From: a virus | Reading direction: 5' to 3' (one strand) | Virus record (IMG/VR): IMGVR_UViG_3300018420_000131 | Coordinates: 1-22,681 of that record | Length of the DNA: 22,681 nt | Shown: positions 1 through 8,177 of the stretch, one piece after another | Layout: each line of letters begins with the position of its first letter | Numbering within the stretch: position 1 is the stretch's first letter | Made by a program: the position numbers and the translations under genes | Notes under the pieces: generated by a model | Told to the model about the DNA's origin: nothing | Database searches by the model: none | Seen by the model: only the letters and a program-made list of their open reading frames with translations

Positions 1-961
1 ATGCTGGAGCATCAGTTTCGCTTGATCCTTTGTAACCAACAAGAACTTTAGTTCCGTCAGCCGCATAGTTATCAGCAAAAACTTTGATTGATCCGTTTAG
101 TGTACCAACAAATTTAGTATTTGTAGGTGCTTCAAAAGATCCTTCAGTTGTTCTAGCAAATGTTGAAGTACTTGCAGATTGTAGTATTGTCAATGCTTCT
201 GGAGAAACAACAATATAGTTACCAGCACCACGTCTTGTTCTAGCCGCGATTCTGTTAGCCGCTCTGTTAATCTCGATTGCTAATAGAGCATGTCTATCAC
301 CAATATATGCTGGAGTACCTGTTAGGGAACCACCGAAGTTCAAAGTTGTACCTGCACCTGCAAGAGTTCTTAGTGAACCGATAATTTCTTGGTCGATTTC
401 AACTACGATTTCTTGTGCTAATGCCTGCATAATTTCTGCTTCGACGTCTACGCCATGCATTGATTCTGCGTCTTGAGCCGCCTCAAAAGTCCATCTAGCA
501 CTTAGACGTCTTGTCTTTGCTTCAACGGTTTCTTTTAAGATTTGAATGCTCATTTTTCTTCCAGGATTTCCCTCTGCTGATGCTGTTGCATCTGGGCTTC
601 CTGCATATGAAGAAGCAAGTTTGAATGGGCTAAGAGCCTCATCACCTGCTGTTGCTCCACCACCAGTTTCCGCATAACGTACTCTTAATGTGTGGATTTG
701 TCCTACTGGACCACTCATTGGTTGTACACCAACAAGTTCGTTAGCGATAACAGAAGGCATAACCCTTCTAATTAACGGTAACATTACTTTGTTTAAAGTT
801 GCGACTGAACCTGCACCTGTGGCACCTGCTGTTGCGGCCTCTGACAAATGTCTTTTTGTATTCTCGAGGACAACATCTAAAGAAGATTTTCTGTTTCCAG
901 AAAGACCTTCTAGTAAAGCGTCTTTAGTTGCTGACCAGTTGCTTTCAAATAAGTCTGCCAT
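1..961 (-). CDS. gp23: Major capsid protein gp23 (C-terminus cut by window edge)
   Basis: This is the main hexameric shell protein of T4-like heads. About 320 codons are present, starting from the ATG at 961-959, which has an AGGAG ribosome site just upstream. The protein begins MADLFESNWSATKDALLEGL. Around residues 38-42 it contains HLSE followed by AA, which fits the (L/I)-x-E cleavage rule of the T4 prohead protease, so removal of a propeptide of about 41 residues is inferred. Downstream blocks such as NELVGVQPMSGPVGQIHTLR and the KTRRLSARWTFEAAQD stretch are typical of gp23. The gene is last in the minus-strand head operon after gp20, gp21 and gp22, the order found in T4-like phages. The reading frame is open to base 1, so the end lies outside the window. 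The gene was read by hand. Confidence 0.93.
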   Translation of the reverse strand, partial: MADLFESNWSATKDALLEGLSGNRKSSLDVVLENTKRHLSEAATAGATGAGSVATLNKVMLPLIRRVMPSVIANELVGVQPMSGPVGQIHTLRVRYAETGGGATAGDEALSPFKLASSYAGSPDATASAEGNPGRKMSIQILKETVEAKTRRLSARWTFEAAQDAESMHGVDVEAEIMQALAQEIVVEIDQEIIGSLRTLAGAGTTLNFGGSLTGTPAYIGDRHALLAIEINRAANRIAARTRRGAGNYIVVSPEALTILQSASTSTFARTTEGSFEAPTNTKFVGTLNGSIKVFADNYAADGTKVLVGYKGSSETDAPA

Positions 962-973
962 TTCTAACTCCTA

Positions 974-2089
974 TTAATTTATTGAAAGTCCGGCTAATTT
1001 ACGAATCATGTCAATTTCTACAACATCATTCGCACTTTTGTCATCGGCTTCTGTTATTACAGCCGCCTTATTACCAGTATGTTCACTAGTAACTGATTCT
1101 GACAATGTCTTCTTCGCTCTTGGTGTTTCTCCATCTAAAACTGAAGGCAAGTACTTGTTAAAGGACTCTTCCAGTTTTTCAGTTTTAACACTTTCAAGTA
1201 AATCTGACATGATTTCTTTCTTTTCTTTACCCAATGGGGCCATCAATTCGTTTAGTTTTTCCTTTCTTTCGAAACGATCTTCTGAAACTCTTAACTTAGA
1301 TTCAGTTAATTTAACTGCTTCTTCTTTGTTAGCAATTTCTTGCTTAGATTCGTTAAGTTGATTTTCCAACTGAGTTACCTGTTTTTGTATTTTCTTGATT
1401 TCTTTTGCTTCATTCAAATAGCTCACGCCATATTCATTTGCAAATGCTTCAAAAATTCTTCGACCGAAGTCATTTTCACGTGCTTTAGTGATATCATCAC
1501 GGAAAGATTTAACTTCATTAGTAATAACGTTATTGACAACGCCTTCGACTTTGTCTGCCGCTTTCTTAATGAAATCTTGTTTGGCTTCTGCTAATTGCTT
1601 CTTGCCTTCTCTTACCATTTTGACTTTCTGTTCTACAAGACCTTTTTTGTCTTCGTGGAATTCAGATAGTTCATTAGCAAGTTGCTCTGCAACAAAATTA
1701 TCTAATTTAGTTACATGTTCACTTGTTCTTGCTCTATCTGCTCTAAGTTCCTTAACTTCTTTAGCAACCATTTCAGTTACAAATTTGTCAAGTACTTTGG
1801 AGTGCTCACTAATTGCTTTCGTGTATTTTACTCGATCGTTCGCAAGGGCTTGTTTTTCTGATACAATTTCAGAAATTTCTGCTTCTACTTTTTCAGAAAT
1901 AAAGTTGTCAACTGCTTCTACTATTTGACCTTTGTCATGTTCGTATCGCTGTGCAAACTCTTCTCTAAGTTCCGCAGTAAGTTCTTCTCTTGCTTCAGAA
2001 ATTTTACCTTCCCATGCTTCTTGAAGAGCAGATTTAACATCTTCTGTTAATTCTGCGTTCTCAAGTAGTTCTGTAAAATTCACTGCCAT
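974..2089 (-). CDS. gp22: Prohead core scaffolding protein gp22
   Basis: This is the internal scaffold around which the gp23 shell assembles; in T4 it is degraded by gp21 during maturation. The protein has 371 residues against 269 in T4. It is almost entirely charged and helical, with long runs of E, K, A and Q that read as coiled coil (for example residues 230-290). A central block with FGRRIFEAFANEYGVSYLNE is characteristic of gp22-type scaffolds. The start has a good AGGAG site upstream (about 2097-2093). It lies 13 bases after gp21 and 12 bases before gp23, so all three are surely one transcript. Identification rests on position between gp21 and gp23 plus composition and the FGRRIF/YG block. 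A different scaffold family is unlikely. Confidence 0.88.
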   Translation of the reverse strand: MAVNFTELLENAELTEDVKSALQEAWEGKISEAREELTAELREEFAQRYEHDKGQIVEAVDNFISEKVEAEISEIVSEKQALANDRVKYTKAISEHSKVLDKFVTEMVAKEVKELRADRARTSEHVTKLDNFVAEQLANELSEFHEDKKGLVEQKVKMVREGKKQLAEAKQDFIKKAADKVEGVVNNVITNEVKSFRDDITKARENDFGRRIFEAFANEYGVSYLNEAKEIKKIQKQVTQLENQLNESKQEIANKEEAVKLTESKLRVSEDRFERKEKLNELMAPLGKEKKEIMSDLLESVKTEKLEESFNKYLPSVLDGETPRAKKTLSESVTSEHTGNKAAVITEADDKSANDVVEIDMIRKLAGLSIN

Positions 2090-2102
2090 AGTAGTCTCCT
2101 AC

Positions 2103-2726
2103 TTATAATTTTAAATCATTGATGAAACCAGTGATTGCTTTCACCAAGTGTTTTTCTGCACTTTTATCGTGTGTTAATGCACTAGCGGTCTCAAACATTT
2201 GAGCTCCGCCTCGCATATTAAATAAACTTTCATATATAGATTTAGGATAGGCGTCAGGAGCACTTGGTTGTGCCACAATGTCCACTGTAACAATATCAAA
2301 GTCGCTTACTTGTCCACTTCCGTCGACGTTTCCACTACCTCTACTGCTTACACCAAGTTTAGCACCTGCTTTTAATAATGCTCTCGCAATATTACCCATC
2401 GGTGTTTCTATAATTTTAAGTTTGCCCAAACCGTTTGAATCGTCATAAGTCATTTCTTGAATTATGTGACTCACACGGTCTAAATTTATTTGTAATTCTT
2501 CAGGGTGATCTAACTCACCCATCACAGTCTCACCTTTGGCAAGACGTTCTTTTACACTATCAACAGCCTTCTTAATTTCATCTTTGGGATATACTCTACC
2601 ATTTTGGTTTTTTACATCACCTTGTATGAACAAACCCTGCATATATAGGTCCTTACCATCTTTTGATTCCATTATCTGGACATTAGATGCTTCTGGACTT
2701 AGATATTCATAAAGTTTATTAGCCAT
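2103..2726 (-). CDS. gp21: Prohead core protease gp21
   Basis: This is the serine protease of the T4 prohead core (MEROPS S80 type), which cuts the scaffold and trims gp23 before DNA packaging. The length of 207 residues is close to T4 gp21 (212). The N-terminal half has the QNGRVYPKDEI motif (residues 41-51) seen in these proteases. The candidate catalytic histidine is H74 in GELDHP, and the candidate serine lies in GVSSRGSG (S127/S128). The TVDIVAQPSAPDA stretch at about residues 147-159 is also typical. It starts at an ATG with a GAGGAT ribosome site and lies between the acidic core protein and gp22. The C-terminal 40 residues are less conserved and may be self-cleaved, which is an inference. 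Confidence 0.92.
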   Translation of the reverse strand: MANKLYEYLSPEASNVQIMESKDGKDLYMQGLFIQGDVKNQNGRVYPKDEIKKAVDSVKERLAKGETVMGELDHPEELQINLDRVSHIIQEMTYDDSNGLGKLKIIETPMGNIARALLKAGAKLGVSSRGSGNVDGSGQVSDFDIVTVDIVAQPSAPDAYPKSIYESLFNMRGGAQMFETASALTHDKSAEKHLVKAITGFINDLKL

Positions 2727-2753
2727 TGTTTAATCCTCAGTAATTAAAAAGAC

Positions 2754-3569
2754 TTATGCCTTTTTAGGTTCAACTTTAATGTTGTCTGATGGTGTGTGAT
2801 CTTTTGCTGACTCACCTTTGTTGCCTTCGCCGCCGTCTTTTAGAACAACTGCTTTAGTTTTACCGTCTGCGATTTTAGATGGAGCAGGCATTTTCATACC
2901 TTGTTCGTTATCTGCTTGTCCGCCACTTGGTGCCGCTACATTGTCAGAAAGTTTAGTTGCTTCTTCAACAACTTCGTCTGACTCTTCTGCAACTTCTTCG
3001 TCTAAGTCATATTCGACTGACTCTAGGTCCATTTCATCTGGCATTTCAGCATCCATTTCTGCTTCTTCGCCGTCTTCTACTTCGCCTTCTTCGTCGTCTG
3101 CTAATAATTTTTCAAATTCTGCTTTGAGGTCTTCTAGCTCGTCTTCGATATTATCAACTTTATCTTCTAGGTCTTCTTCACTGTCATCTTCAGCGTCTAA
3201 CTCTAACTCGTCTTCTGCTTCGTCTTCAAATGTACCTTCTTCGTCTGCTGAAATATCATCTGCAAAGTCATTTGATTGATCAATTACTTCATCAACTTCA
3301 ATTTCTTCTTCGACTGCTTCTTCTTCTGACTCTTCTGCTTCTTCAACAGCCTCTTCCTCAGATTCCTCTGATTCTTCTACTGCTTCTTCTTCTGATTCTT
3401 CAGATTCTTCAACTGCTTCTTCCTCTGAAACGTCTTCGTCTAGAACTTTTTCATATTCTGCTCTTGCTTTAGCAACAACATACTCATGAAGCAATTCTTC
3501 CGCTTTTTCGTTTTCTTCGGCTAGTAATAGTTCAAGAATGTTTTCTAATTGTGTTCTTGATTCTGACAT
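2754..3569 (-). CDS. Highly acidic prohead core protein, gp67-like
   Basis: This 271-residue protein is dominated by glutamate and aspartate. An N-terminal helical block of about 45 residues (LENILELLLAEENEKAEELL) is followed by 11-residue glutamate-rich repeats, a long Asp/Glu stretch with a coiled-coil patch (LEDKVDNIEDELEDLKAEFE), and a Gly/Lys-containing tail. T4 gp67 is a small prohead core protein built the same way, a short helix then an acidic tail, and its gene also sits between genes 20 and 21. That makes a gp67-type core protein the best reading. It is over three times the length of T4 gp67 (about 80 residues), so orthology is not certain. A GGAGAG site precedes the ATG. The leader contains ten consecutive A residues on the coding strand. 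Confidence 0.6.
   Translation of the reverse strand: MSESRTQLENILELLLAEENEKAEELLHEYVVAKARAEYEKVLDEDVSEEEAVEESEESEEEAVEESEESEEEAVEEAEESEEEAVEEEIEVDEVIDQSNDFADDISADEEGTFEDEAEDELELDAEDDSEEDLEDKVDNIEDELEDLKAEFEKLLADDEEGEVEDGEEAEMDAEMPDEMDLESVEYDLDEEVAEESDEVVEEATKLSDNVAAPSGGQADNEQGMKMPAPSKIADGKTKAVVLKDGGEGNKGESAKDHTPSDNIKVEPKKA
3300..3430 (-). repeat. Tandem 33-bp repeat coding for an 11-residue acidic unit
   Basis: Inside the acidic core-protein gene, residues about 48-90 are roughly four imperfect copies of an 11-residue unit (EEEAVEESEES). The DNA copies differ at synonymous positions, for example alternating TCT/TCC and GAT/GAC in the complementary strand. The repeat has therefore been kept at protein level and is not a very recent duplication. 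Copy number is likely to vary between relatives. Confidence 0.8.
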
Positions 3570-3638
3570 TGTGGTCTCTCCGATTAAATTTTTTTTTTGG
3601 TGGCTCAGACGTAAGTGCCTAAACTACCCTGTTAAGTA

Positions 3639-3667
3639 CTTATATGATGTATGTATATTTGTTGCAA
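3639..3667 (-). promoter_or_regulatory. Possible sigma70-type promoter for the acidic core gene
   Basis: Read on the minus strand, TTGCAA (3667-3662) and TATAAG (3644-3639) are separated by 17 bases. They match 4/6 and 5/6 of the host -35 and -10 consensus. Transcription would start about 65 bases upstream of the acidic core-protein ATG at 3569. In such AT-rich DNA this may be chance. No NATAAATA late motif lies in this spacer. Confidence 0.35.
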
Positions 3668-3691
3668 AACGGTGTGAAAATGATGTTTTTG

Positions 3692-3714
3692 ATGCGAAAA
3701 TGGTGATTTCGCAT
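3692..3714. other. Hairpin in the spacer between the 69-aa ORF and the acidic core gene
   Basis: ATGCGAAA (3692-3699) and TTTCGCAT (3707-3714) form a perfect 8-bp stem with a 7-base loop. It sits 50 bases after the 69-aa ORF stops, in the 194-base non-coding spacer 3570-3763. No clear U-tract follows on either strand, so it is not a textbook intrinsic terminator. It could be an RNA-processing or stabilising stem between the portal and core genes. Confidence 0.45.
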
Positions 3715-3763
3715 TATTATGTCTTAATATTTACTATTTTAGGTGTTTTACTTAAAAACTAGT

Positions 3764-3973
3764 TTAAATTAAACCGCCACCTGCATCGCCTGAAGGAGTC
3801 GCATACATGACCTTAACAAATTTATCATGTTCTGTTTTTTCTTTGTCTTTAAGGTCCCTTACTTTTCTTAATTTGCCTAACTCTTCCAAAGTAAGTTTGG
3901 ATTTTCTAGTGTCCTCTTTACTTCTTTTAACAAACTCGTCAAGTTCTGGATTGTAAAATTCTATTAATCTCAT
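3764..3973 (-). CDS. Small conserved basic protein following gp20
   Basis: This 69-residue, lysine/arginine-rich, probably helical protein has the block KSKLTLEELGKLRKVRDLKD and a HDKFVKVMY segment near the C-terminus. From memory, marine T4-like phages carry a similar small ORF right after gp20 with a KLTL..LNKLRK-type core, so it appears to be a conserved family, but its function is not established. Its ATG shares one base with the gp20 stop codon (TAATG), so it is translationally coupled to the portal gene. A role in the prohead core, like T4 gp68 which occupies the equivalent interval, is inferred from position only. Confidence 0.72.
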   Translation of the reverse strand: MRLIEFYNPELDEFVKRSKEDTRKSKLTLEELGKLRKVRDLKDKEKTEHDKFVKVMYATPSGDAGGGLI

Positions 3974-5703
3974 TATAAACTACCTGCTCCGCCTGGTGTT
4001 ATTGGAGGCGTCCCTTCACCTGTATCATCAGTATTTATGCCTTCTTCACCGGCTGTTGGATCTGCCAATGGAATATCTCCTGCTGGTATTTCAAAATTAG
4101 GATCTACTGCCATTGGATCATTAGGTCTAATACCCAAGTTTCTAAGTTCTGCAGATTTACCATCCTGTGTTTCGTATTTCTCGTATCCGTTTTCAGATCT
4201 CCAGAGCTCTTCGTTTTCTTTTATCTCTTGCTCTGTAAGTCCCAAGTATTTTTTAAGTTTAAATTGGTTGGATAAGTGAGGAACTGCCGCTACTGCATTA
4301 TATAATTGAGCACGTTCTGTATCCAATTGTAAGTCTTTATATGTGCTAAAATTAAGTGGTTTATTGAATTCTATATTGAATAATGCATTATCTATATCAA
4401 CACCACGATGCTTTAAAAACATCTTAAATTCTTTATCTAAGTCTTCTTGTATCTGTCTTTGAAGCCTTTCTACATACTTTGCAAACCTATATTCTTGTAT
4501 ATAAGCAACACCTACTTTACCGTCGTTGTATACCGCTGACCCGTCATCAGGCCCTGTAGGTAAGTAAGAACTTGGTATTCTAAGTCCTCTTAATAATTTA
4601 TTGTTAAAATATCTTAAGTCATCTATTTGTCCTAAATTCTCTCCGCCTGGTAATGTGTCAACTTTACTGCCTCTACCATCTGCCGTTTGTGCAAAGAAAT
4701 AGTCTTCCAACATACTCATTGGATTATATGCGGCATCTACAACACCACTGCCGTCTGCTTTCTTATTAGGTACACGTTTTTGTTGTACTTCATATTTTAC
4801 TTGTTCTAAATACTGTCTTGCTTTGTGAGGTGGCATATTACCAACATCAATCATAAACACACGTCTTTCAGGTGCTCTGTGTACCCTGTATATAATTATA
4901 GAGTCTTCAAGCAATTCCTTTTGCTTGAAAACCTTAAATATGGGTTCTAATATACTAACACCAAATGGCCATGCATGATCCATTCCTTGTGTTAAACTTA
5001 CGTGAACAATGTGTTTAGCATCAACAGGAGTGCCTTGATCTGCACCATCTATTGCTCCAGTACCATAAGCATTTGCTGTACTGTTTACGCCTGCCATTAC
5101 ACCTGTAAGACCCTGTCCACTTCCGTATGGTCTTGCATGTAATCCTGCTACACTTGTTGCTGTTAATTCTTCAAATAAAGGTTCTAAATTTTTAATAAAG
5201 TAAGTTTCAATCTTCTTACCTTCACTTTCGTTTACAATAACCTTTTCAATGTTTGCAGGATCAACCCAATATAACTTATATGTTTCTGGGTCTCTGATAA
5301 AGAATTGATCTCCGTATTTAATAGTACTTCTAAATATACCAAATACTCTTTTGTGTAAATCGTTTAATTTACTCCATTGTTTAATTGTTTTGCTGATAAT
5401 GGAATTTTCTGTATCTGTAGGATCTGCATTAAACTTGACTTCAAAAGGTAATCCTGAATATTCATCTTCTTGTGTGCCAAATTCTGCGACTGTATCTAAA
5501 GCGGCATTTATTTCCAAATCGTTATCCATTTGGTCATACTGCATATATCTCATTAATCTGTTGGGAGAACCTGCATATACTTCAGGTAGCCAACTTGCAT
5601 ATCTGCTGGAAGCCGCACCAGGACCTGTTTCAGACTGGTTGCCTGTTACATTCAGTGGTAATCCACTGTTGTCGACTGATGTAAAATACTTTTTCCAACT
5701 CAT
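3973..5703 (-). CDS. gp20: Portal vertex protein gp20
   Basis: The dodecameric portal nucleates head assembly, is the DNA channel for packaging and joins head to tail. At 576 residues it is slightly longer than T4 gp20 (524). Diagnostic stretches include SRYASWLPEVYAGSPNRLMR and the DNDLEINAALDTVAEFGTQ region near residues 35-80, IIYRVHRAPERRVFMIDVGN around residues 270-290, and the LGQIDDLRYFNNKL region near residue 360. It starts at an ATG with an AAGGAA ribosome site, 28 bases downstream of a GATAAATA late promoter. The C-terminal 50 residues are acidic and Gly/Pro-rich. The gene is followed with a one-base overlap by the small basic ORF. Confidence 0.95.
   Translation of the reverse strand: MSWKKYFTSVDNSGLPLNVTGNQSETGPGAASSRYASWLPEVYAGSPNRLMRYMQYDQMDNDLEINAALDTVAEFGTQEDEYSGLPFEVKFNADPTDTENSIISKTIKQWSKLNDLHKRVFGIFRSTIKYGDQFFIRDPETYKLYWVDPANIEKVIVNESEGKKIETYFIKNLEPLFEELTATSVAGLHARPYGSGQGLTGVMAGVNSTANAYGTGAIDGADQGTPVDAKHIVHVSLTQGMDHAWPFGVSILEPIFKVFKQKELLEDSIIIYRVHRAPERRVFMIDVGNMPPHKARQYLEQVKYEVQQKRVPNKKADGSGVVDAAYNPMSMLEDYFFAQTADGRGSKVDTLPGGENLGQIDDLRYFNNKLLRGLRIPSSYLPTGPDDGSAVYNDGKVGVAYIQEYRFAKYVERLQRQIQEDLDKEFKMFLKHRGVDIDNALFNIEFNKPLNFSTYKDLQLDTERAQLYNAVAAVPHLSNQFKLKKYLGLTEQEIKENEELWRSENGYEKYETQDGKSAELRNLGIRPNDPMAVDPNFEIPAGDIPLADPTAGEEGINTDDTGEGTPPITPGGAGSL
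4032..4039 (-). promoter_or_regulatory. Possible internal late promoter motif (CATAAATA)
   Basis: The minus strand reads CATAAATA inside the 3' end of gp20, about 60 bases upstream of the 69-aa ORF. It matches the NATAAATA late consensus, but it lies within a coding region and may be coincidental. Confidence 0.25.
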
Positions 5704-5730
5704 ATAAGATTCCTTTTAGTTATATTACAC

Positions 5731-5738
5731 TATTTATC
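5731..5738 (-). promoter_or_regulatory. Late promoter (GATAAATA) for gp20 and the head genes
   Basis: The minus strand reads GATAAATA in the 67-base gap between the tape-measure gene and gp20. It matches the NATAAATA late -10 element recognised by gp55 in T4-like marine phages. The expected start lies about 7 bases downstream, giving a leader of roughly 20 bases before the gp20 ATG. Confidence 0.72.
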
Positions 5739-5770
5739 TGAAGTTGTCAAGAAGAAACTGGGAGTCTTGG

Positions 5771-8113
5771 CTACATATTGCCTTGTTCTATGGTTTTTGT
5801 TTGTTTTCTTGTTAAGAGGATAAGAGTTTCTAGATATGTTTTCATTTCTTCATTGGATAGACCTTGCACGTTATCTGTGTCGAAGGATTGTTTAAAATCA
5901 GGGCCGGTTATACCCCTCATATTTTCTGGAATTCTTGACGCCTGCATTTGTAAATTAGTCTCTATCGCTGAGAGTTGGCCTTCTTTATGTAATTTCATAA
6001 GCATATCCATAGCCTGTTGTTCTTTTTTGTTTAATGTTGTAGAACCCAAACTGATTATTTGAGCTGGAGAACTTTGAGTACCCGCTGTATTTAAAAATCT
6101 TTGACCCTCTACGTCTGCTAGGTAACCAGGTGTCGTTTTACCATATTGATTTGTTCTGGATTTAATTATATCTTGGGTGTCTTTTTTGTCTTTTTTCGGG
6201 GGACCAATAAATGCTGGATCTACCGGATCATTATCTTGGGTCTCTTTTTTCGGGGGACCAATAAATGCTGGATCTACCGGATCATTTTTAACTTTAACTA
6301 TTCCTTCCCTTTCTGCAATACCTTGTGCTGTGGCAAGGCTGTATTTTTGATTCAATGAAGTTTGAATTTCATCTCTTTTAGCATCTTTTTCTGCTTGTAT
6401 TTCTTCTTCACTTAATTCATAAAAAGGAAGCAATGCTGACTTTATTCTTAAACCTATACCGTGAAGCATTACACCGAATTCCATTGCTATCATATCAAAC
6501 AATTTTACAAGAGCTGGTTTTACAACATCAGTAAATGTTTTGAAAAATCCTGCATCTTTATTTTTATCTAAGAAATCCTGTACCTTTTGGTTAAATAATC
6601 CAATTTTCACAGTCATAAAGTCTATTGCTACAGGAAGTTTTTCACCTAAACTTTTTGCTATTTCTGATTGATCACCTTCTATTCCAAAAAATGTTTGTGC
6701 TAGTTCTGTTACTGCATTTCTTAATGCCTTAAAAGAATTATTAAATGCGTCGTAATCTATACCATCTATAAACGACAGTATAAACTTATCTTTTACAGCA
6801 CCGAATGTAGTTATAAGTTGCGTTCCTGTAGAAGTCAACAAATTCATAGTTCTTTGGAACTCCACTGGAGTTAGATCTACTCCGGCTTCTGCTATTTTTT
6901 TCACCGATTTTTCAAATTGCATCACACCTTTAGCCAATGCCAGAGCCTGAGCATCACCTGTTCTGGCAATAGCAAATATTCTCTGTTTTTCTCCCTCGGT
7001 CAACAGACCCATGGTTTCTGTAAATTGTAAAGCAACATCTTCGCCGTCTAACAAACCACGGTTAAATCCTTGTACTACCCTATTAAAGTCTCCTGCTAGG
7101 CTGGGTAATACAGTTACAAATCTTTTTGCGGCTTCACTGAATCCTATTGCACCAAACGAACCTGCTTCTATGGCCGCCGCGGCTAGTTCACCACCTAGTT
7201 CACCACCTGTTGCTCTTAAAACACTTGCAAACTCCTGGGTGCTTTTTATCAGTTCCTGTCTTGCGTCTTCATTTAGCATTAACAGTCTTGCTTGAAAGTC
7301 TGATTGTGATTGCAATAATTGTATAGTAAATGCTCGAACAGTTTCAACACTTTCCCCTAATACACCTGAATATTCAATTTGTGTTTCTAAAAGTTTTTCT
7401 GTTCGTTGTATTAATCTAGTTCGTTGTTTTTCATCTAATTGGCCAATATTTCCCAATCTAGTTGCAAAGTTTATTTCTTCTTTTAAAATATCTATGTTGT
7501 CTTGTAGTGTTAATCCAAAATCGGCACCATTTGCATTTAAGGCATTAAACTGTTTAAGTAAATTATTAATAGAATCTCCTCCCAATGCCTGCATGGCTCC
7601 TGCCGCACCTAGAGTAAAGTTAGTGGCTTCCTCTAAACTCATACCCAATGACCTTAAAGCAAAATTAGTATCCATAAATTCGTCGGCTTGATTCAACCCA
7701 ACATCAGTCAATCGGTTAAGCGATGCAGTATATCTAAATAAAGTATCTGTAGTTAAGGCCGCTATAGCACCAGCAAGTGCGGCAGAGCCCTTCACTACTG
7801 TTCCTATAAATCCGCCTAAACCAACTCCCAAAGCCACAGATGCGGCTCTTAATTTACTATATTCTTTAACAGTATTTTTAACTTCTTTTGTTTCTTCTTT
7901 TTTTGTTTTTGTGGATTCTTTAGAGGCCTTAGATGCATCATTGGCATCTTTATTACTACCCTTACCTCCTGTAATTGCTTTTATTAACTTTTCGTTTTCG
8001 GATTGTATAGTACCTGACAATTTAGACATATCAGACGCCATTTTTTTCATGGTCACTTCTTTAGCCCAATCTGGTACTACTGTTTGTCCATTATCTAAAT
8101 TAATTGTATCCAT
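5771..8113 (-). CDS. Putative tail tape measure protein (gp29 counterpart)
   Basis: This long (780 aa), largely helical protein is rich in Ala, Leu, Gln and Lys. After a charged, lysine-rich N-terminus (residues 1-88) comes a hydrophobic segment at about residues 89-121 containing GVGLGGFIGTVV and ALAGAIAAL. Such a segment is typical of tape measure proteins, which pass through the tail tube and insert in the membrane. Long amphipathic helices follow, then a Pro-rich repeat near residues 609-645 and a helical C-terminus. It lies directly divergent from gp26/gp51, the likely tail assembly chaperones, which supports the call. T4's equivalent, gp29, is shorter (590). The ATG at 8113 has only a weak ribosome site. 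It could instead be another virion protein. Confidence 0.6.
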   Translation of the reverse strand: MDTINLDNGQTVVPDWAKEVTMKKMASDMSKLSGTIQSENEKLIKAITGGKGSNKDANDASKASKESTKTKKEETKEVKNTVKEYSKLRAASVALGVGLGGFIGTVVKGSAALAGAIAALTTDTLFRYTASLNRLTDVGLNQADEFMDTNFALRSLGMSLEEATNFTLGAAGAMQALGGDSINNLLKQFNALNANGADFGLTLQDNIDILKEEINFATRLGNIGQLDEKQRTRLIQRTEKLLETQIEYSGVLGESVETVRAFTIQLLQSQSDFQARLLMLNEDARQELIKSTQEFASVLRATGGELGGELAAAAIEAGSFGAIGFSEAAKRFVTVLPSLAGDFNRVVQGFNRGLLDGEDVALQFTETMGLLTEGEKQRIFAIARTGDAQALALAKGVMQFEKSVKKIAEAGVDLTPVEFQRTMNLLTSTGTQLITTFGAVKDKFILSFIDGIDYDAFNNSFKALRNAVTELAQTFFGIEGDQSEIAKSLGEKLPVAIDFMTVKIGLFNQKVQDFLDKNKDAGFFKTFTDVVKPALVKLFDMIAMEFGVMLHGIGLRIKSALLPFYELSEEEIQAEKDAKRDEIQTSLNQKYSLATAQGIAEREGIVKVKNDPVDPAFIGPPKKETQDNDPVDPAFIGPPKKDKKDTQDIIKSRTNQYGKTTPGYLADVEGQRFLNTAGTQSSPAQIISLGSTTLNKKEQQAMDMLMKLHKEGQLSAIETNLQMQASRIPENMRGITGPDFKQSFDTDNVQGLSNEEMKTYLETLILLTRKQTKTIEQGNM
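6189..6286 (-). repeat. Perfect 44-bp direct repeat in the tape-measure gene
   Basis: Bases 6189-6232 and 6243-6286 are identical, with a 54-base period. They encode two adjacent 18-residue units that both contain DPVDPAFIGPPKK. The lack of any synonymous change over 44 bases points to a recent in-frame duplication of a Pro/Lys linker. Confidence 0.92.
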
Positions 8114-8147
8114 CTACTAAAATTCCATTATATGCTGTTTTAACTAT

Positions 8148-8155
8148 GATAAATA
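8148..8155 (+). promoter_or_regulatory. Late promoter (GATAAATA) for the gp26 operon
   Basis: GATAAATA lies 56 bases before the gp26 ATG at 8211, in the 97-base divergent spacer. Transcription is expected near 8162. An AGGAG ribosome site is at 8198-8202. It faces the oppositely directed late motif at 8178-8185. Confidence 0.72.
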
Positions 8156-8177
8156 TATCGTAGATAAACTCATATAG

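Noticed and set aside
1488-1928. 146-codon plus-strand open frame opposite gp22
   Set aside because: It is antisense to a well-supported gene, has a low-complexity Ser/Thr/Leu composition from reversed Glu/Lys codons, and lacks a ribosome site.
3300-3430. CRISPR-like regular repeats
   Set aside because: The period is 33 bases with no unique spacers, and the repeats are in frame inside the acidic core-protein gene.
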